Shown: positions 22,066 through 33,595 of the stretch, in pieces
Layout of the letters: every line of letters begins with the position of its first letter
Numbering within the stretch: position 1 is the stretch's first letter
Source: Cryoendolithus antarcticus
Lineage: Eukaryota; Ascomycota; Dothideomycetes; Cladosporiales; Cladosporiaceae
DNA: 64,000 bases
Reading direction: 5' to 3'
NCBI GenBank assembly: GCA_002077065.1
Contig: NAJO01000042.1
Span: 334,493-398,492, forward strand
The notes under the pieces: generated by a model
Database searches by the model: none
Told to the model about the DNA's origin: nothing
The model's input: the letters and a program-made list of their open reading frames with translations, nothing else
Program-made: the position numbers and the translations under genes

Positions 22066-23151
22066 GTGTCGCAACTAAGCAATGTGAATCTAATGGCATT
22101 ATGGAAGACTGGATGGGACTTGAGGTATTGGCTGTGTCATGTAATCGCTTAGGCTAGACGCATGTGGGCGTCCTTCTGTATAGCAACGCAATCGTGTTTT
22201 ACCATTCTATTGCTTCACCTTACCATGCACGGTAGGGTACTTTGTGAGTGAACAGTGAGATCAGTGAGGAAGGCGAAGAAGTCCGTTGATACATGACAGT
22301 ACTATCAATGAAGCAAATCCATCGGTGTAACCTAGCAACATAACAAATCATCATTTCCAAAGAATTTTCTCGAGACGAAGTCCCATCTCTTTCTCTATAA
22401 GCCAGCGCACTCCAGAAGAGCATGAACAACGTAGTCGCAGCAAGTGAGCGTCGCACCGTGATGCCCTGCCTCGTTCGAGTCTCTTCATCACATTCATCTC
22501 CCCGCACATAGCCTCCTTGTCACATTCCCGCCGACGTGGAAGAAATGACCACTAAACTACTCACTCATTAGATGGAAGCGACAACGCGGTCGAGTCTTCT
22601 GAGTGCATATTGGCGAATTTTGTGTCTCTCATTGCGACCCTGGTCTGGAGTGTGGCATCGCCGGCTTGGACGACATGACCACTAGCCTACTCACTTGAGC
22701 GTGGGAGGGACAGCGTGGTCAATGTCTTGAGCGTTGCCGAGAGAGTGGATAAGTTTCTCATGGGCGGACTTGACGTGGAGTTGTGGTACGCGGTGCGGTG
22801 TGTAACTGCGCCAGAAAGACTCTCTGATCGGTGAGAGAGCGACGTTATGTTGAGGCGTGGCCTTGTATCTTTGCGGTGAAGCGGCTCTCATTGATCGACC
22901 TCTTCGAAGTATCAGAGTTGTGATGCTGCGCATAATTGCATTCGCAAGATCTATTTGACCGTCGAGAACCTCGATCCCAAGGTAGTCCAATTTTGGTTCC
23001 AGAAGCTCTGCTGTTTCGCCGACATGGCAGTGAGATCTGTTATGTATAGTGCCCTGTGTATCGGCACAAGTACGGCTTATCAGGCCAGTATGATGTTGGT
23101 GAGCGCGGGCGTTTCAAATGGATACATACCCGCCGAGTCCATGGACCTGTC
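22066..23151. other. Intergenic region with a diverged repeat
   Basis: About 1.1 kb between RNR1 and the orphan gene. No gene is supported. It holds the direct repeat at 22531-22732. Confidence 0.55.
22531..22732. repeat. Diverged direct repeat, 130-base period
   Basis: Copy A at about 22531-22602 and copy B at about 22661-22732 align in order: CCGACGTGGA / CCGGCTTGGA, then ATGACCACTA (identical), CTACTCACT (identical) and GCGACAACGCGGTC / GGGACAGCGTGGTC. Clear by eye, with substitutions between. The function is unknown. Confidence 0.6.
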
Positions 23152-24249
23152 TTAGGCAGGAGGACCATATGAGCGACGCCTGTGGCCGAACGAATCGATT
23201 CGCCACCGTGGCCGGCGATCGTCGCGCGCGTCAGATTGGCCTGCATCTCGCCGATGAGATGCGCTTTCCACTTGACGAGCGCTTACCGGTCGATGTCGCT
23301 CGATGGATTCACGCTGCATACGCGCTTGGAACTCCTGCCAGGCTCTCGCTCGCCTGGTATGATGAGTTGCATTAAACTCGCGGCGGCGGGTTCGTAGTCC
23401 ACCTGGCAACTTGCAAGCGTCGTTTTCGTTGAAGTACCCGTAGGCTAACTCATGACCTGTCATGAAAGGCGTTTCACCCAATCTATCTCTTTCAAGATTC
23501 CGGCCAAAGTCCGAACACCGTCTAATCCAAGGGGAGAAAGGCAGGACGTACCCATTGTCAAGAGGCGACCTGATATCTCCGTTGACAAGGCGCTTTGTCT
23601 GCCTTTCTGTGGGACTATTGTGCATGAATCGATCGAGTCGGTACATGAGTATACTGAATGACCTGTTGCCGAGCTCGCGTTTCGTCTTTCCGAACTTCTC
23701 CAGAAAATCAGCTTCGACCTCGAAGAAGTGATCAAGATGAACGTAAGTCAAGTGATCCATCGAAGGCGAGGCCTCAGTCAGCCTCAATACCGGCATTTTA
23801 TGTTCTGGGGTCGACATTCCAGGATGATCGATCGCGACGTATTGCAGATGGAAGTACCAAGCTTTCCAAGCATAGTACTTCTCTTCGACCGTCATGTGGT
23901 ATGTACCACTTTCGTCGTACCAGTAGTTATGATCCGTAAAGGATGTGGCCTGCAAGCACCGTGCGATCATTACACCCCTGCTTTCGTCGAATCGCGTATC
24001 CCAGACCAGCAAAGGATGCTTCGCGACTCGGTCGTTGACGTGAGATTGCCTCCACAGAACCGAATCGGGCATGTAGCGCCCATCCACGGTCTTGGCGATC
24101 GGATCAAGCTTGGGAAGGCTATAAAGGCGTCCAGGCAAGATCTTGAGACCATCACTGTCTCTTCGGTACCCATTGAAGGTCCTTTCTTCGGCAGGGTCCT
24201 CAAAGTGTTGGGAGAAAGGATAGTCTCCAGGGGAGAATGGATTCGCCAT
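23152..24249 (-). CDS. Hypothetical protein with a KHPLLVW...ATSF segment
   Basis: A single open frame of 365 residues from the ATG at 24249; upstream in-frame codons include no earlier ATG. I do not recognise a family with certainty. Features: Tyr/Trp/His-rich middle (SFTDHNYWYDESGTYHMTVEE and then WKAWYFHLQYVAIDHPG), a short block KHPLLVWDTRFDESRGVMIA that resembles small beta-barrel domains of unknown fungal proteins, and an Arg-rich, probably disordered C-terminus (about residues 300-365). There is no signal peptide or membrane segment. The long frame and even amino-acid use favour a real gene. Function is unknown. Confidence 0.55.
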   Translation of the reverse strand: MANPFSPGDYPFSQHFEDPAEERTFNGYRRDSDGLKILPGRLYSLPKLDPIAKTVDGRYMPDSVLWRQSHVNDRVAKHPLLVWDTRFDESRGVMIARCLQATSFTDHNYWYDESGTYHMTVEEKYYAWKAWYFHLQYVAIDHPGMSTPEHKMPVLRLTEASPSMDHLTYVHLDHFFEVEADFLEKFGKTKRELGNRSFSILMYRLDRFMHNSPTERQTKRLVNGDIRSPLDNGYVLPFSPWIRRCSDFGRNLERDRLGETPFMTGHELAYGYFNENDACKLPGGLRTRRREFNATHHTRRARAWQEFQARMQRESIERHRPVSARQVESASHRRDAGQSDARDDRRPRWRIDSFGHRRRSYGPPA

Positions 24250-26418
24250 TGAACTTGGTGTTGACACAGACTTATATTGCAGCGTTCTCGTTTATGGTTG
24301 TGGTGCTATACAAGAAGTCGTTCGTATGAAGGCAGAGCAGATGTATCAAGGAGAGAGTATACTCGAGAGACACCTACATGCTGCGCAACAGCAGTGCGCC
24401 TTTGAGGAATACCATGATAGAGCCAAGAAGTGTCTTCGCAAAGAAAAATCTAATGCGACTTACATTGCGGCGATGTGACTGATCTGACCACAAGGGACTC
24501 TGCTTACACCACGGAGAGGACGCTTGAAGAGACTTCCTCACCAATCCAGTCTCTGTACCCTTGAGGACGGATTTCTGCTGATGATTCGATAGGTAATGGC
24601 GATGCACCGATAAGCTGGCTAGTGAGGACAGCGGCGGTAATCCGACCGCGGTGGACAGTGATATGCCAGGAGTGACGACGTCAAAGTGACACGGATGGGC
24701 AGCGACGTGTCTAGGATAGCCTGTCCTAACACCCTTTCACTCGATAGCATAGACATCGGTGTTGACCAGATTGACCAATATGCCATCATTATTGCTGTCT
24801 TCTACGCGCCCGGTCTCTCGAAAGATGACCCTCAGTCATCAACTGCTGAGATCGCATCGCAGCAAGCAAGTGGTCTACCTCCATCTCAATGCGATAGACA
24901 GTGGATGTCATCATCGCACTTCGTGCGCCGTCTCCAGAGCAGCGCCTGAGTCAGAGACCCTTAGCAGATAGGGCCCTCATCGACAGTCACATCCTACCAG
25001 CAAGAATTCTCCAATAGAGTTCGTTGGCGGGGTAACGGCATCACCGAGTCACCTGACCAAGACGACATGTGAGGCCGATATCACGACAAGGTTCGGACCT
25101 GGTCGCTCGGCCCGGTTGTACAAGCAACCTCTCGAATGTATGCCGATGGTAAGCAGCTGAAGAGCCGGTATAGGCGGTTCAGACCTTTCGCTGGACGTTG
25201 TGTGGCATACCCATAATGGCCTCGTGCAATTGACTTTGGTCGGTCCATGGTACTGGGTCCACAGAATTTTCGCGATTCTCAGCCACCAAGTCGGCAGCGT
25301 TCCAATGCGACAGCGACATGGAGTATGGCATCCATGGCATGACTCCGTTCTAATAGCATTGTGGATGATCCACAGACTCTGCTCCGGCCGGTGGGCAACT
25401 GTGCATAGTAGTGATCATTTTCCCCGGCAGAAACTCAGCACCGCCCGGGATTGAATTCAGCGGTGTGCCGTCACGACCCTCGCCTTGCAGCCAGAACGCT
25501 ACCCTCCCATGCTCGTAGAGGCCACACATCTGGCGATGTCGCAAGCTCATTGCGATTTTCCGGGCAATGTTGCAAAATCCGCACCAGTGGAGTGTCGCGT
25601 GCTAGACCTTCGGGGTAGTGCAATGCTAATCTGTTCAACTACGACCACGCCGTCAGTATGAGAGCGCTGGCGTATGAGGGACCGCAGATAGCATTGCCAT
25701 CTGCCTTGCACTCATTCGCAAGGAGGTCATTCGAAATGGCGCTTTCACGGGTCATTTGAACACAGACTACTAGAGCAGCGCAGCAGACGTGCTCGACATT
25801 GCGACGCTCTTTGACACATAGATCAAAGCTCGCGATGTGACTTGGCGAAGGATTGAAAGCAAGGTGTAAGGTGGGCGAAGAGTAGTCCACAAGACGCTGC
25901 CGTGGGTACGTAGCTCGTCGCAGCATGAGGTCTGCAATCCCGAACAGGAAGGTGCGTCGAGCCCCCGTCTGCAGTACGATGTTGCGGGCACAGACAGCTT
26001 TTCGTGTTGGAGAACACCAACGTGGCATCCCGTATGGTGGTACTTATTATTACGCAGAAGTAAAAACCTGGCATTCAAGAGTAAGGCGACGTAGGTACAA
26101 CAGCTATACACAACAAGAGAACGCAGATCTCAAATCCATCCACACCCAGTCCAGCGGGCCATCACACGCACAAGATGCAGCTAACTAACACAAAAGAACG
26201 GATCGGCATCCAGCTTCCAGTACATGACTTGAGTCGCTAACAGCCAGGCAAAAGGGTATTGAAGGTATATGAACAGAGGTGTGCTACGCCAGCCGAGTCA
26301 ACGGCAGCGCGGCGATGATGTATGGTGTACGCTTTCTTAGTTGTCGTCAAGTCGTGTCAGCTTGGTGTGATGTGATGGACTCGTGCAGGACAGGGGTAGG
26401 TCATTGGAAGAAAGCGCT
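24250..26418. other. Long intergenic region
   Basis: About 2.2 kb with no supported gene. Open frames are short and overlapping, and none carries recognisable motifs. No transposon remnant or structured RNA was recognised by eye. Confidence 0.5.
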
Positions 26419-27996
26419 CTAGGCCTTGGTGTAGGCTGGAGGAGCAGACTCGGTGCTCGTGGGAGCGACGTAGCTGAATGTCGGGTAGGTTGCCGAGCTT
26501 GAGCTTGACTCTGTCACTGGGGCGGCGACTGAGGAGCTGCTGCTGCTTGACGAGCTAGTCGTGGTGGGTGCAGCGTAGGTGGTTAGCACCTCAACGGAGC
26601 TGCTGGTGGTGGAGGTCGTCACTGGGGCGACCTCGGTGGAGCTGCTGGACGAGCTGCTCGAAGGTGCGGCGTAGCTGGTTGGCATCTCGACGGAGCTGCT
26701 GGTGGTCAAAGTCGTCACTTGGGCAACTTCGGTGGATGAGCTGGTGGTAGGCGCGGCGTACGAAGTCGGGACGACTGGTGCGCTGAAAACACCGGTGCTG
26801 ATGGGCGCAACGATTGATGAGGCCGGAGTGGAGGATGCCATGGACGAAGCCGTCGGCTTAGGGATGGTGATGAAGCCAGTGCTCAAGCACGTGCTGGATG
26901 CAGAGGCACCAGCGGGACCGGTCGGATACCAAGCGGACGAGCTGGACTGAATTGGGAGGACGGAGTTGGTGCTGGACGCAGGAGCCACCGAGCTAGCGCC
27001 ACCAGCAGTCACAGTCACAGTCTCGGTCTCGGTCTCAGTCACAGTAACAGGAGGGGCGCAGCCAGATGAGCCGGAGCCGGCACCAGCACCGTAGCCGGGC
27101 GCTGAAGTAGCGACATTGTTGTTGGCACTGGCCGACGAAGCTGGGTACACGGTGATGACATTCGTGATGGTCGAGGTCGAGCGAATGGTGCTGTACTGGG
27201 TGCTCTCGCCCTCAGACGCAGAGCCGTAGCCGCCGGCACCAGCGCCTGCACCGGTGCCGGTCGCGGTTGGGCGGGTTAAGGTGATCGTCTTGGTCACGTA
27301 ACGGGTCGAAGTCTGGTGCACAGTCGTCGTAACGACAGTAGCTGATGAGCCATAGCCGAGAGTGTACGTGAGGGTCGTGTTGACGATCTCAGTCGTGTAC
27401 GATCCAGTCGGTGTTGGGCTGACGACAGGAGAGACGCCAGTCCCAGTTCCGATCGGTGCAACCGCGCTCGAGGATGGTACTGGGTACCATGGCGCAGAAG
27501 ACGCGCCGTAGACTGGAGCAGAGCTGCCAGTGCTGACCGGCGCCGCTTCGCTGGAGCTGCTGGACGAGCTGCCGCTGGCGGGCGCGACATCAGTCGAGCT
27601 GATGGATGAGCCGTAGACTGGAGGTGCAGAGTAGCCAGTGCTGATTGGTGCAACAACTGAAGAGCTGCTGCTGGAAGATTCGTACGCAGGTGGCGCGGTG
27701 TAGCCAGTGCTGATGGGCGCGACGACCACAGAGCTGGACGACGATGAGGACGATGTAGTTGGCGCGGCGTAGCTGGTAGGAACCACTGGGGTCGTGGAGG
27801 ACTCGCTCACTGGCGCGACCAGAGTGGAGCTGCTGCTCGACGACACCCCAGTGCTAAGCCCACCGTAGGTAGGGGGTGGGCCGTACGCCCCAGGAGGAGG
27901 GCCGTAACCCTCACCTCTACGCACGTGTCGGTGACCACGGGCGAAGGCGACTGACGCCAACCCGGCAACGACTGCCAATTTGCTGATGACCTGCAT
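26419..27996 (-). CDS. Secreted Ser/Thr-rich repetitive wall-type protein
   Basis: A single-exon protein of 525 residues. The N-terminus MQVISKLAVVAGLASVAFA is a clear signal peptide, followed by a dibasic Kex2-like site (HVRRGEG) and a Gly/Pro/Tyr segment (GYGPPPGAYGPPPTYGG). The rest is Ser/Thr/Pro-rich, built from degenerate modules of the type APISTGYxAPPxYxSSSSS and later VPTSYAAPTTSSSS. A central Thr-rich part has TVTETETETVTVTAGG-like strings. Such proteins are heavily O-mannosylated and sit in or on the cell wall. No C-terminal hydrophobic tail is present, so GPI anchoring is unlikely. The repeats are prone to length change. Confidence 0.75.
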   Translation of the reverse strand: MQVISKLAVVAGLASVAFARGHRHVRRGEGYGPPPGAYGPPPTYGGLSTGVSSSSSSTLVAPVSESSTTPVVPTSYAAPTTSSSSSSSSVVVAPISTGYTAPPAYESSSSSSSVVAPISTGYSAPPVYGSSISSTDVAPASGSSSSSSSEAAPVSTGSSAPVYGASSAPWYPVPSSSAVAPIGTGTGVSPVVSPTPTGSYTTEIVNTTLTYTLGYGSSATVVTTTVHQTSTRYVTKTITLTRPTATGTGAGAGAGGYGSASEGESTQYSTIRSTSTITNVITVYPASSASANNNVATSAPGYGAGAGSGSSGCAPPVTVTETETETVTVTAGGASSVAPASSTNSVLPIQSSSSAWYPTGPAGASASSTCLSTGFITIPKPTASSMASSTPASSIVAPISTGVFSAPVVPTSYAAPTTSSSTEVAQVTTLTTSSSVEMPTSYAAPSSSSSSSSTEVAPVTTSTTSSSVEVLTTYAAPTTTSSSSSSSSSVAAPVTESSSSSATYPTFSYVAPTSTESAPPAYTKA

Positions 27997-29572
27997 GCTG
28001 ACTGTTTCTTGTTATGATTGTAGATGTGGTATGTGAGTCTCGGAGTTGTTCGGTGAGCGGGAAAAAGGCTGGAAGTTCGGACGCGACGAGCTGAATGATC
28101 AGAAATGAATGTGGGTGTTGTAATGAGTGACTATGCCTGCTAGAGACAAGAACGAGTGTATGTGTCGCGAAGACTTGGAGACCTTTGGTAGCAAGAGAGA
28201 CGAGACAAGGGCAAAAGCTGGGGAGGTGGCCTACAAATGGGTGGGCAGGCGAACCCCTGCGGATGTCGCGCTGCTGTCTCCACGGTTCCGTGCAATTTAA
28301 GGTGATCGACCATGGCAGAAGCTAATTTGCGCAGTGAAGTCAGTGCGTTGTGACGATTGGCTTTCCTCCTGGCGCCAGCTGGGATGCTTGTAGTGCAGCT
28401 ATTCCCCTATTCGTCATTGCACTGCCATAGCGCAACGCTAGATCTGGAGCGGCCTGGTCCGCTGCAGGTACGCCGCAGCGAAAGAAAAGGCTGCAGCCGA
28501 TTCCTGCAGGAACCCGAGGCCACGAGAAGCGCTCTTCCGGACAGCGCGGCGCGTACTTGATGATGTGCAATTCCGCGTGACAGCAGTACCCTCACACATG
28601 GCTCAGCTTCAGCTGTTGGCATTTACTGGTTGCTGTGTGCGCGTTGCAGTGCCTCGCAACGCCCGAGGTTACGTGCTCACCACTCATCTCGCAACATCGT
28701 CTGTATGCCGACAGGTGGGCCGACCGAGGTGAACTGATCACCATGCAATGTTGTTGGCCGGGGTAGTCGGTCTCCAAAAGGCTGACTAGGCTATACGTCG
28801 TGCGACGTTCGCGAAACGAAACACAGCATTCGAAGTGTTGCTTGCGGCGCACGCACTGCACGACATCGTGCGACAAGTTGCTGATCAGCCTCAATGAAGT
28901 GCTCCTGGGCAAGGCATCACTGCCAGGCCTGTCGACCCATCTTGTGGAGCGTCATTGCAGATTACGACCTGTTGCGAATCGGGTACGTATTCATGGTTGT
29001 TATCTCGCCACGGAGTTGCATTGGCGCGTTTCGGATAAAGCCCAAGCAGCGTCTCCAGATTCTGGCGCCGTTGTGACCCCGAGCACGTTGAGATGAGCCG
29101 TCATTTCGGCATATTATTGACCGCTCGTGTCTAGGAATAGCCGCGTGATTGTCCACGATATAACGGCTGTAACGTTACCCCATCACGATTGACATCAAAG
29201 TTGCGGTTTTGATGAGGTGATTGGAAGTCGGCAAGCTGTGCAGTGGTGACTCAGGAAGTGGCGACCGTCACTAGCTTGTATTCCTGCTGACATCGAACAG
29301 TCGCACTCGGTCTGATCATTTCATTTGCACATGTCAACTCAGACGGAGGACGTGTTGTATAGTGAAGTGCAAGCAGGCCGAGATGCCATATGGTAGAAGT
29401 TGAAGTCGTCTCGTGCTTCTCTCTGCTGCTAATGCCTGGGCTCCTATGCTCTACCTCGTTATACGAGTTGTGGTCATGCTGCAGCGGTGAAGGACTAGTG
29501 CAGTCGGAACAAACGGAACTCCCTAGCAGCGTCTTCGCAACGACACACTTGTAACATGGGCTTCAAGTGGGT
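27997..29572. other. Intergenic region upstream of the wall-protein gene
   Basis: About 1.6 kb between the start of the wall-protein gene and the end of the aquaporin gene. It should include the wall-protein promoter. No gene, repeat or RNA is recognised. Confidence 0.5.
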
Positions 29573-30692
29573 CTATGGCAGTGCTCGCTGGATCATATCA
29601 TCCCCATGTTCTCTCAGCGGCCTTCCCCTCACCCAGGGCGGTGCAGCATGGTAAAAGATGCCGTTCATCATCGTCGCCGCTACAGGGCCGAGCCAATGCA
29701 CATAATGATACTGCATATTCCCTTTCGCCACCATCAGACCCAGACACCTTGCTGGATTGAATGATGGCCCAGTGTAACCTGGTTTCACAAACGCGCCGGT
29801 CAGTGTAACGAGACCTAAAGTTGCGCCGACTAAAATCGGAGAGAAAGAGGGCCCAAAGACCTTGCCTTGTCTTGGATCAAGGCCGACGCCGAAGGCAAGG
29901 AAGACCAGGGACAGGCCGAACATGTATTCAAGCGCGAAGAGCTGGCCGGGCGAGACGAGCGAAGGGTCGACGGTGCAGCCTGGGATCACGCCCTGCGCTT
30001 AAGGGTCAGCATTGGGTCATTTGTTGGAGACTCTCAAAGCTCACCATTGGGAAGTATGCGTCTCCCAGACCAAGCCGCAGCCAGTACGCCCCCACGATCG
30101 CCCCAATGGCTTGCGCAACAATGTACAGCACACTCCTCGGTAGTGTGCTGAGGCCAGCAAAGAAAGTCGCCAGTGTAATACTCGGGTTCAGATGACCTCC
30201 AGACGCCGGTCCTGCAGCGAACACGAACAGACTGAGGCCTATGGTGTTCAGTAGCGCAGCGTAAGCACCAACGGCGACGTCGGAGGCCTTCGACCTTGTT
30301 AGAGCGGATGATCCGGCGCCGAGGGTGAAGGTTAGCAAGCATGTGCCCAAGCCCTCGATGGCGGCCATCTTCCAATTCTCGCAGACGAGGAAGCCGGAGA
30401 GATGGACGGAAGCGCGCAGATTGGGTAGAGGAGCCTGATGGCCGTTTTAGTCCTTAACATAGATTGATGGCTGGGCTCGTCTTACGGCATCAGGCTGCTC
30501 TTCGAGGATCTTGCGACTTTCTGCGCTGTCATCGGAGATTGTAAAGCCTTGATTACCGCCTATACGGCCGGCGAAGGGGCGTTCAGATGTCGTGGTCATG
30601 TTGGTTGCTCGAAGTGCAATGGCGTCGTTATTCCGTGGGGCTGTTGGGATTGTGACGGTGCTCTCAACTTTAATGTCGCGCTGCGCTGCCAT
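29573..30692 (-). CDS. Aquaporin / MIP-family channel with NPS and NPA motifs
   Basis: Three exons, 30692-30486, 30434-30045 and 29992-29573, with introns at 30485-30435 and 30044-29993, all phase 0, giving 338 residues. The first in-frame ATG is at 30692. After a hydrophilic N-terminus of about 85 residues come six membrane segments. The first half-helix motif is GGHLNPSITLA (NPS instead of NPA) and the second is GPSFNPARCLGLM (normal NPA). MIP channels conduct water or small solutes such as glycerol. An NPS first motif is uncommon but known among non-orthodox fungal and plant members. The loop after helix 2 is short, unlike Fps1-type glyceroporins. Substrate is undetermined. Confidence 0.88.
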
Positions 30693-31149
30693 AGTATGTT
30701 GAGCAGCATGGTCTCGTAGCAGGTCATCATCAAGAGATCTATAGTCGTTGATGTAGCGATGTCGCACATCCGTCAGCCATTACCAATGTCGGCGCTGGTG
30801 GTCTGTGCGACGATTGGCAAGACGACTTCGCGCCCGACCTCAGACCTCTGCCTTTCCCTCGACATTGATACACATCACTGAACCTCACGTCGAGCTGACT
30901 TGGGTCAACCCATGCGGCGTCTCGCGCGACGGAGTAGCGTTGATCAGCTCTGCTGTGGCTTAACTCGAAGTGTTTCAACGGACTACGGGATTGTCGCGCT
31001 GAAGTCGTGGTGATGATGTGGCTAACCACAGCTCGCATTCCCCAATGACACTATTAACCTTAGGTATGTTTCGACAGCTGCTCACAAGTCTCTGTTGACT
31101 AGCAAATGTGTCCTAGCTCGTCATTCCACCGCGCCAAGTCAGCGTGCCA
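30693..31149. other. Intergenic spacer
   Basis: About 460 bases: promoter of the aquaporin gene and 3' flank of the 2EXR gene to its right. Nothing else is recognised. Confidence 0.5.
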
Positions 31150-31926
31150 TCACTCGATGCACGTCTTCGTCAGCTGCCGCAGCCAGACGAGCAAGTCCCA
31201 GCGTAGCCATTCCTCCTCGCTAGCACGCGCCATAACTTTCCGCATCACCTGATCGATTGCTTCGTCCGAGTTGGCGCGCAATGCTGAGTCGCTCGGAGAA
31301 GGGATTTGTCTTCGACTGCGCTAGTCAGATGATGTACAGGCACTGCTGCGAAATATTCGCACAACGACTTACCCAAAACTTAGTTGGCTTTCGTCAAAGT
31401 CCAACTCATAGTAATCTCTGCCGTTCAGAGCCGTGTCTACGTGACATGTGATGCTCCAATCGCTTCCTCCTGCCCGAGAGTACTGGAAGCGGATCAACAG
31501 ATGCCTGATGCGACCCAACATGCCTCTCTTATAGATCATCTTCCACAGCTGCCGTGTCTTCCACGCAGCTATCACCGGCACAACGTTGTTCTCGTACACT
31601 AGAAACTCTAGGACCACAGCAGCTGTTGAGTAGTATATCGGCAATGCTTCGGCGTGCACTTGGCATGAAACTCGCAGTACTGCGGGCGTCTCGACTCCGT
31701 GTTCGACATGCCCTTTGGACATAGCGAGCTCGTAGATGTGGACACGGATCTCGGGGGGCAGATCCATGAACTTCGGTGCTTGCTTCTTGCGAAGGTTCTC
31801 CTCTGTGTCTTGGCTCTGCAAGAGCTTCGTGGATGTAGTCTCTATGTCTGTTACGCCGCAGTGCTCCCATCTCGCAAGAGGCTCAGACGTAGAGCACTGC
31901 TCATCTCCTGAAGGTGTTATTCGCAC
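31150..31926 (-). CDS. 2EXR/F-box-like protein, tandem copy A (5' end uncertain)
   Basis: Exon from about 31926 to 31373 and a last exon 31315-31150, with a 57-nt intron (GTAAGT donor) at 31372-31316. The apparent stop after LSFG is the splice donor. The product contains KFMDLPPEIRVHIYELAM (2EXR core), LRVSCQVHAEALPIYYS and a C-terminal helix DEAIDQVMRKVMARASEE. It is a close relative of the gene at 32556-33348, which has the same intron position and phase. No ATG is found in frame upstream of the core, so a first exon to the right (perhaps with an ATG near 31985-32015) is missing from this model. The 31926 limit is only the start of the clear similarity. Function is unknown. Confidence 0.65.
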
Positions 31927-32555
31927 GCCTGACTTTGTGTCTTCGTCTGTTACATTGGGCTCCAGTCGTGTCGTCCATGCTTGAAGGTCGATATGTGTCG
32001 TCAGGCATGAGGACTGCAGAATGCCAAGTGAAGGCGAGAGATGTATAGCAGTTGCAGATGCTCAAGTAGGTCAGTCTCAGCTAGCTTGACTACAAGCTCT
32101 GTCCGCACAAGCGTATCGAGCGAATCAGAAGTGGAGTGAAGTCAACATCGCTGAGGCAGTGATGCTGGAGAAGTGAGTATAGTAACAGTCGAATCGTTGG
32201 TACCAATATGATAGACAAAATCACTTCACTTGCGCATGATCAGACTCTCCGATTCCGTAGAAGCGGAGCTCTTGTTATGTCCGTCACTATCACCAGGTGA
32301 CTCGTAGTGATTCTTCTATGTCCGCCTGATCGTGGTCATGATTTGTGCATCATCGCGAATACGCAGTGAGCATAGCCATCTCCATAGCACATATCCCAGC
32401 CGAAGTAGTCCAAAGTGATGCTGTACCGTCCCCGCGCAGAATCCCGAGAAAGCGCATGATGAATTTCACGGCTTTGCTGATATGCGCCTGGACTCATATC
32501 GTAGCTTTGAGCAAGGGTTCCCTCCACCGATGCTCTCACATGCACTTTCACGCTG
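31927..32555. other. Spacer between tandem 2EXR genes
   Basis: About 630 bases. The left part may hold the first exon and promoter of copy A. No other feature is recognised. Confidence 0.45.
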
Positions 32556-33348
32556 TCACCACATGTTCTGACCAAAAGTCTCCATATCTGTCTCCAGCCA
32601 TTTCTGCTCCTTCACTCTTGCAACTACTTTCATCATGAAGGTCCTCATAGCAGCATCGATCCTAGTCGTCTGCTGCACAGTCCTTTTAGCCTTTTGAGCA
32701 TCAGGACTGTACTGGTCAGCGGACGAATCAACAGCAGAAGCTTACAGAAAAACTTACTATCGGCTCTCATCACCATTGCAGTCGACCGTATATGCCTCAC
32801 CATTTGCGGTCAGGTCGATGCTGTAGCTCAGAACCCGTACATTCGTGAGGGGCCTCTCATGGAAGTGCAAGGTAATTCGCAGGTGCCTAAAGACTGGAAG
32901 CATTCCTTGCTTTGTAAGATTCTTCCATAACTCGGAGGTCGCTAGATCTGGCCTCATCGCTTTATCGAAGAAGTCGCCGGAGCCGTGCCATGCAACGTCG
33001 AAAATCGCGTTTGAATAGAACACAGGGAGTGCCTCTGCTCGGATGAGGCTTGAGCTGTGAAGAATCTCGGGCTCATCGAAGGGGGATGACATATGTTTGT
33101 CGCGGAACATGTACTCATAGATCTGGACGCGAATTTCCGGTGGTAAGTCCAGGAATTGTACGCCGTGGATCCTGCGGTACTCTAGCTCCTCGTCCTGAAA
33201 GCGTAACAACTCGACAAGGGCTGTCTTGACGCTCGTGATGCCGCGACTTTCTAAAGCTGCAAAGAGCTCCGATACAGAGCAATATAGCTATTTCAGAAAC
33301 TTGGTCCATTGGAAGCAGCAGTAATCTCACTTGTACGGTCCGGAACAT
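32556..33348 (-). CDS. 2EXR/F-box-like protein, tandem copy B
   Basis: Three exons, 33348-33331 (MFRTVQ), 33287-32758 and 32706-32556, with introns at 33330-33288 (43 nt) and 32757-32707 (51 nt), giving 232 residues. The core is VQFLDLPPEIRVQIYEYMF; SLIRAEALPVFYS and FRHLRITLHFHE follow. The final exon (DAAMRTFMMKVVARVKEQKW) aligns with that of copy A, supporting both splice models: the terminal stop of the long frame is really a GTAAGT donor. Upstream, an alternative start within another frame cannot be fully excluded. The likely role is an adaptor or interaction protein; there is no direct evidence. Confidence 0.7.
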
Positions 33349-33595
33349 TGTCCATGGCTAGAATTTGCTCTGCTATGTAGCGGTAGTGATCCTCGAGTGT
33401 GCCGACAGATAGTATATCTAGGTAGTCAGTGGCGAATTGCGCTTATGTCTGCAAGCTTCTCATTCCGCGCGCCTCCAAGCTTGTGCTTGCACGTGCGCAC
33501 TAATGACAAGGAAGTGAAGTCGACATTAGCTTCGCAGTGAAGAGCAGACTTGACTGGTCATGAAAAGGATGCCAATTCGGCAGATACGAGCCACC

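Noticed and set aside
26568..26950. Antisense frames inside the Ser/Thr-rich wall-protein gene
   Set aside because: They mirror the repetitive Ser/Thr codons of the sense gene and lack independent features.
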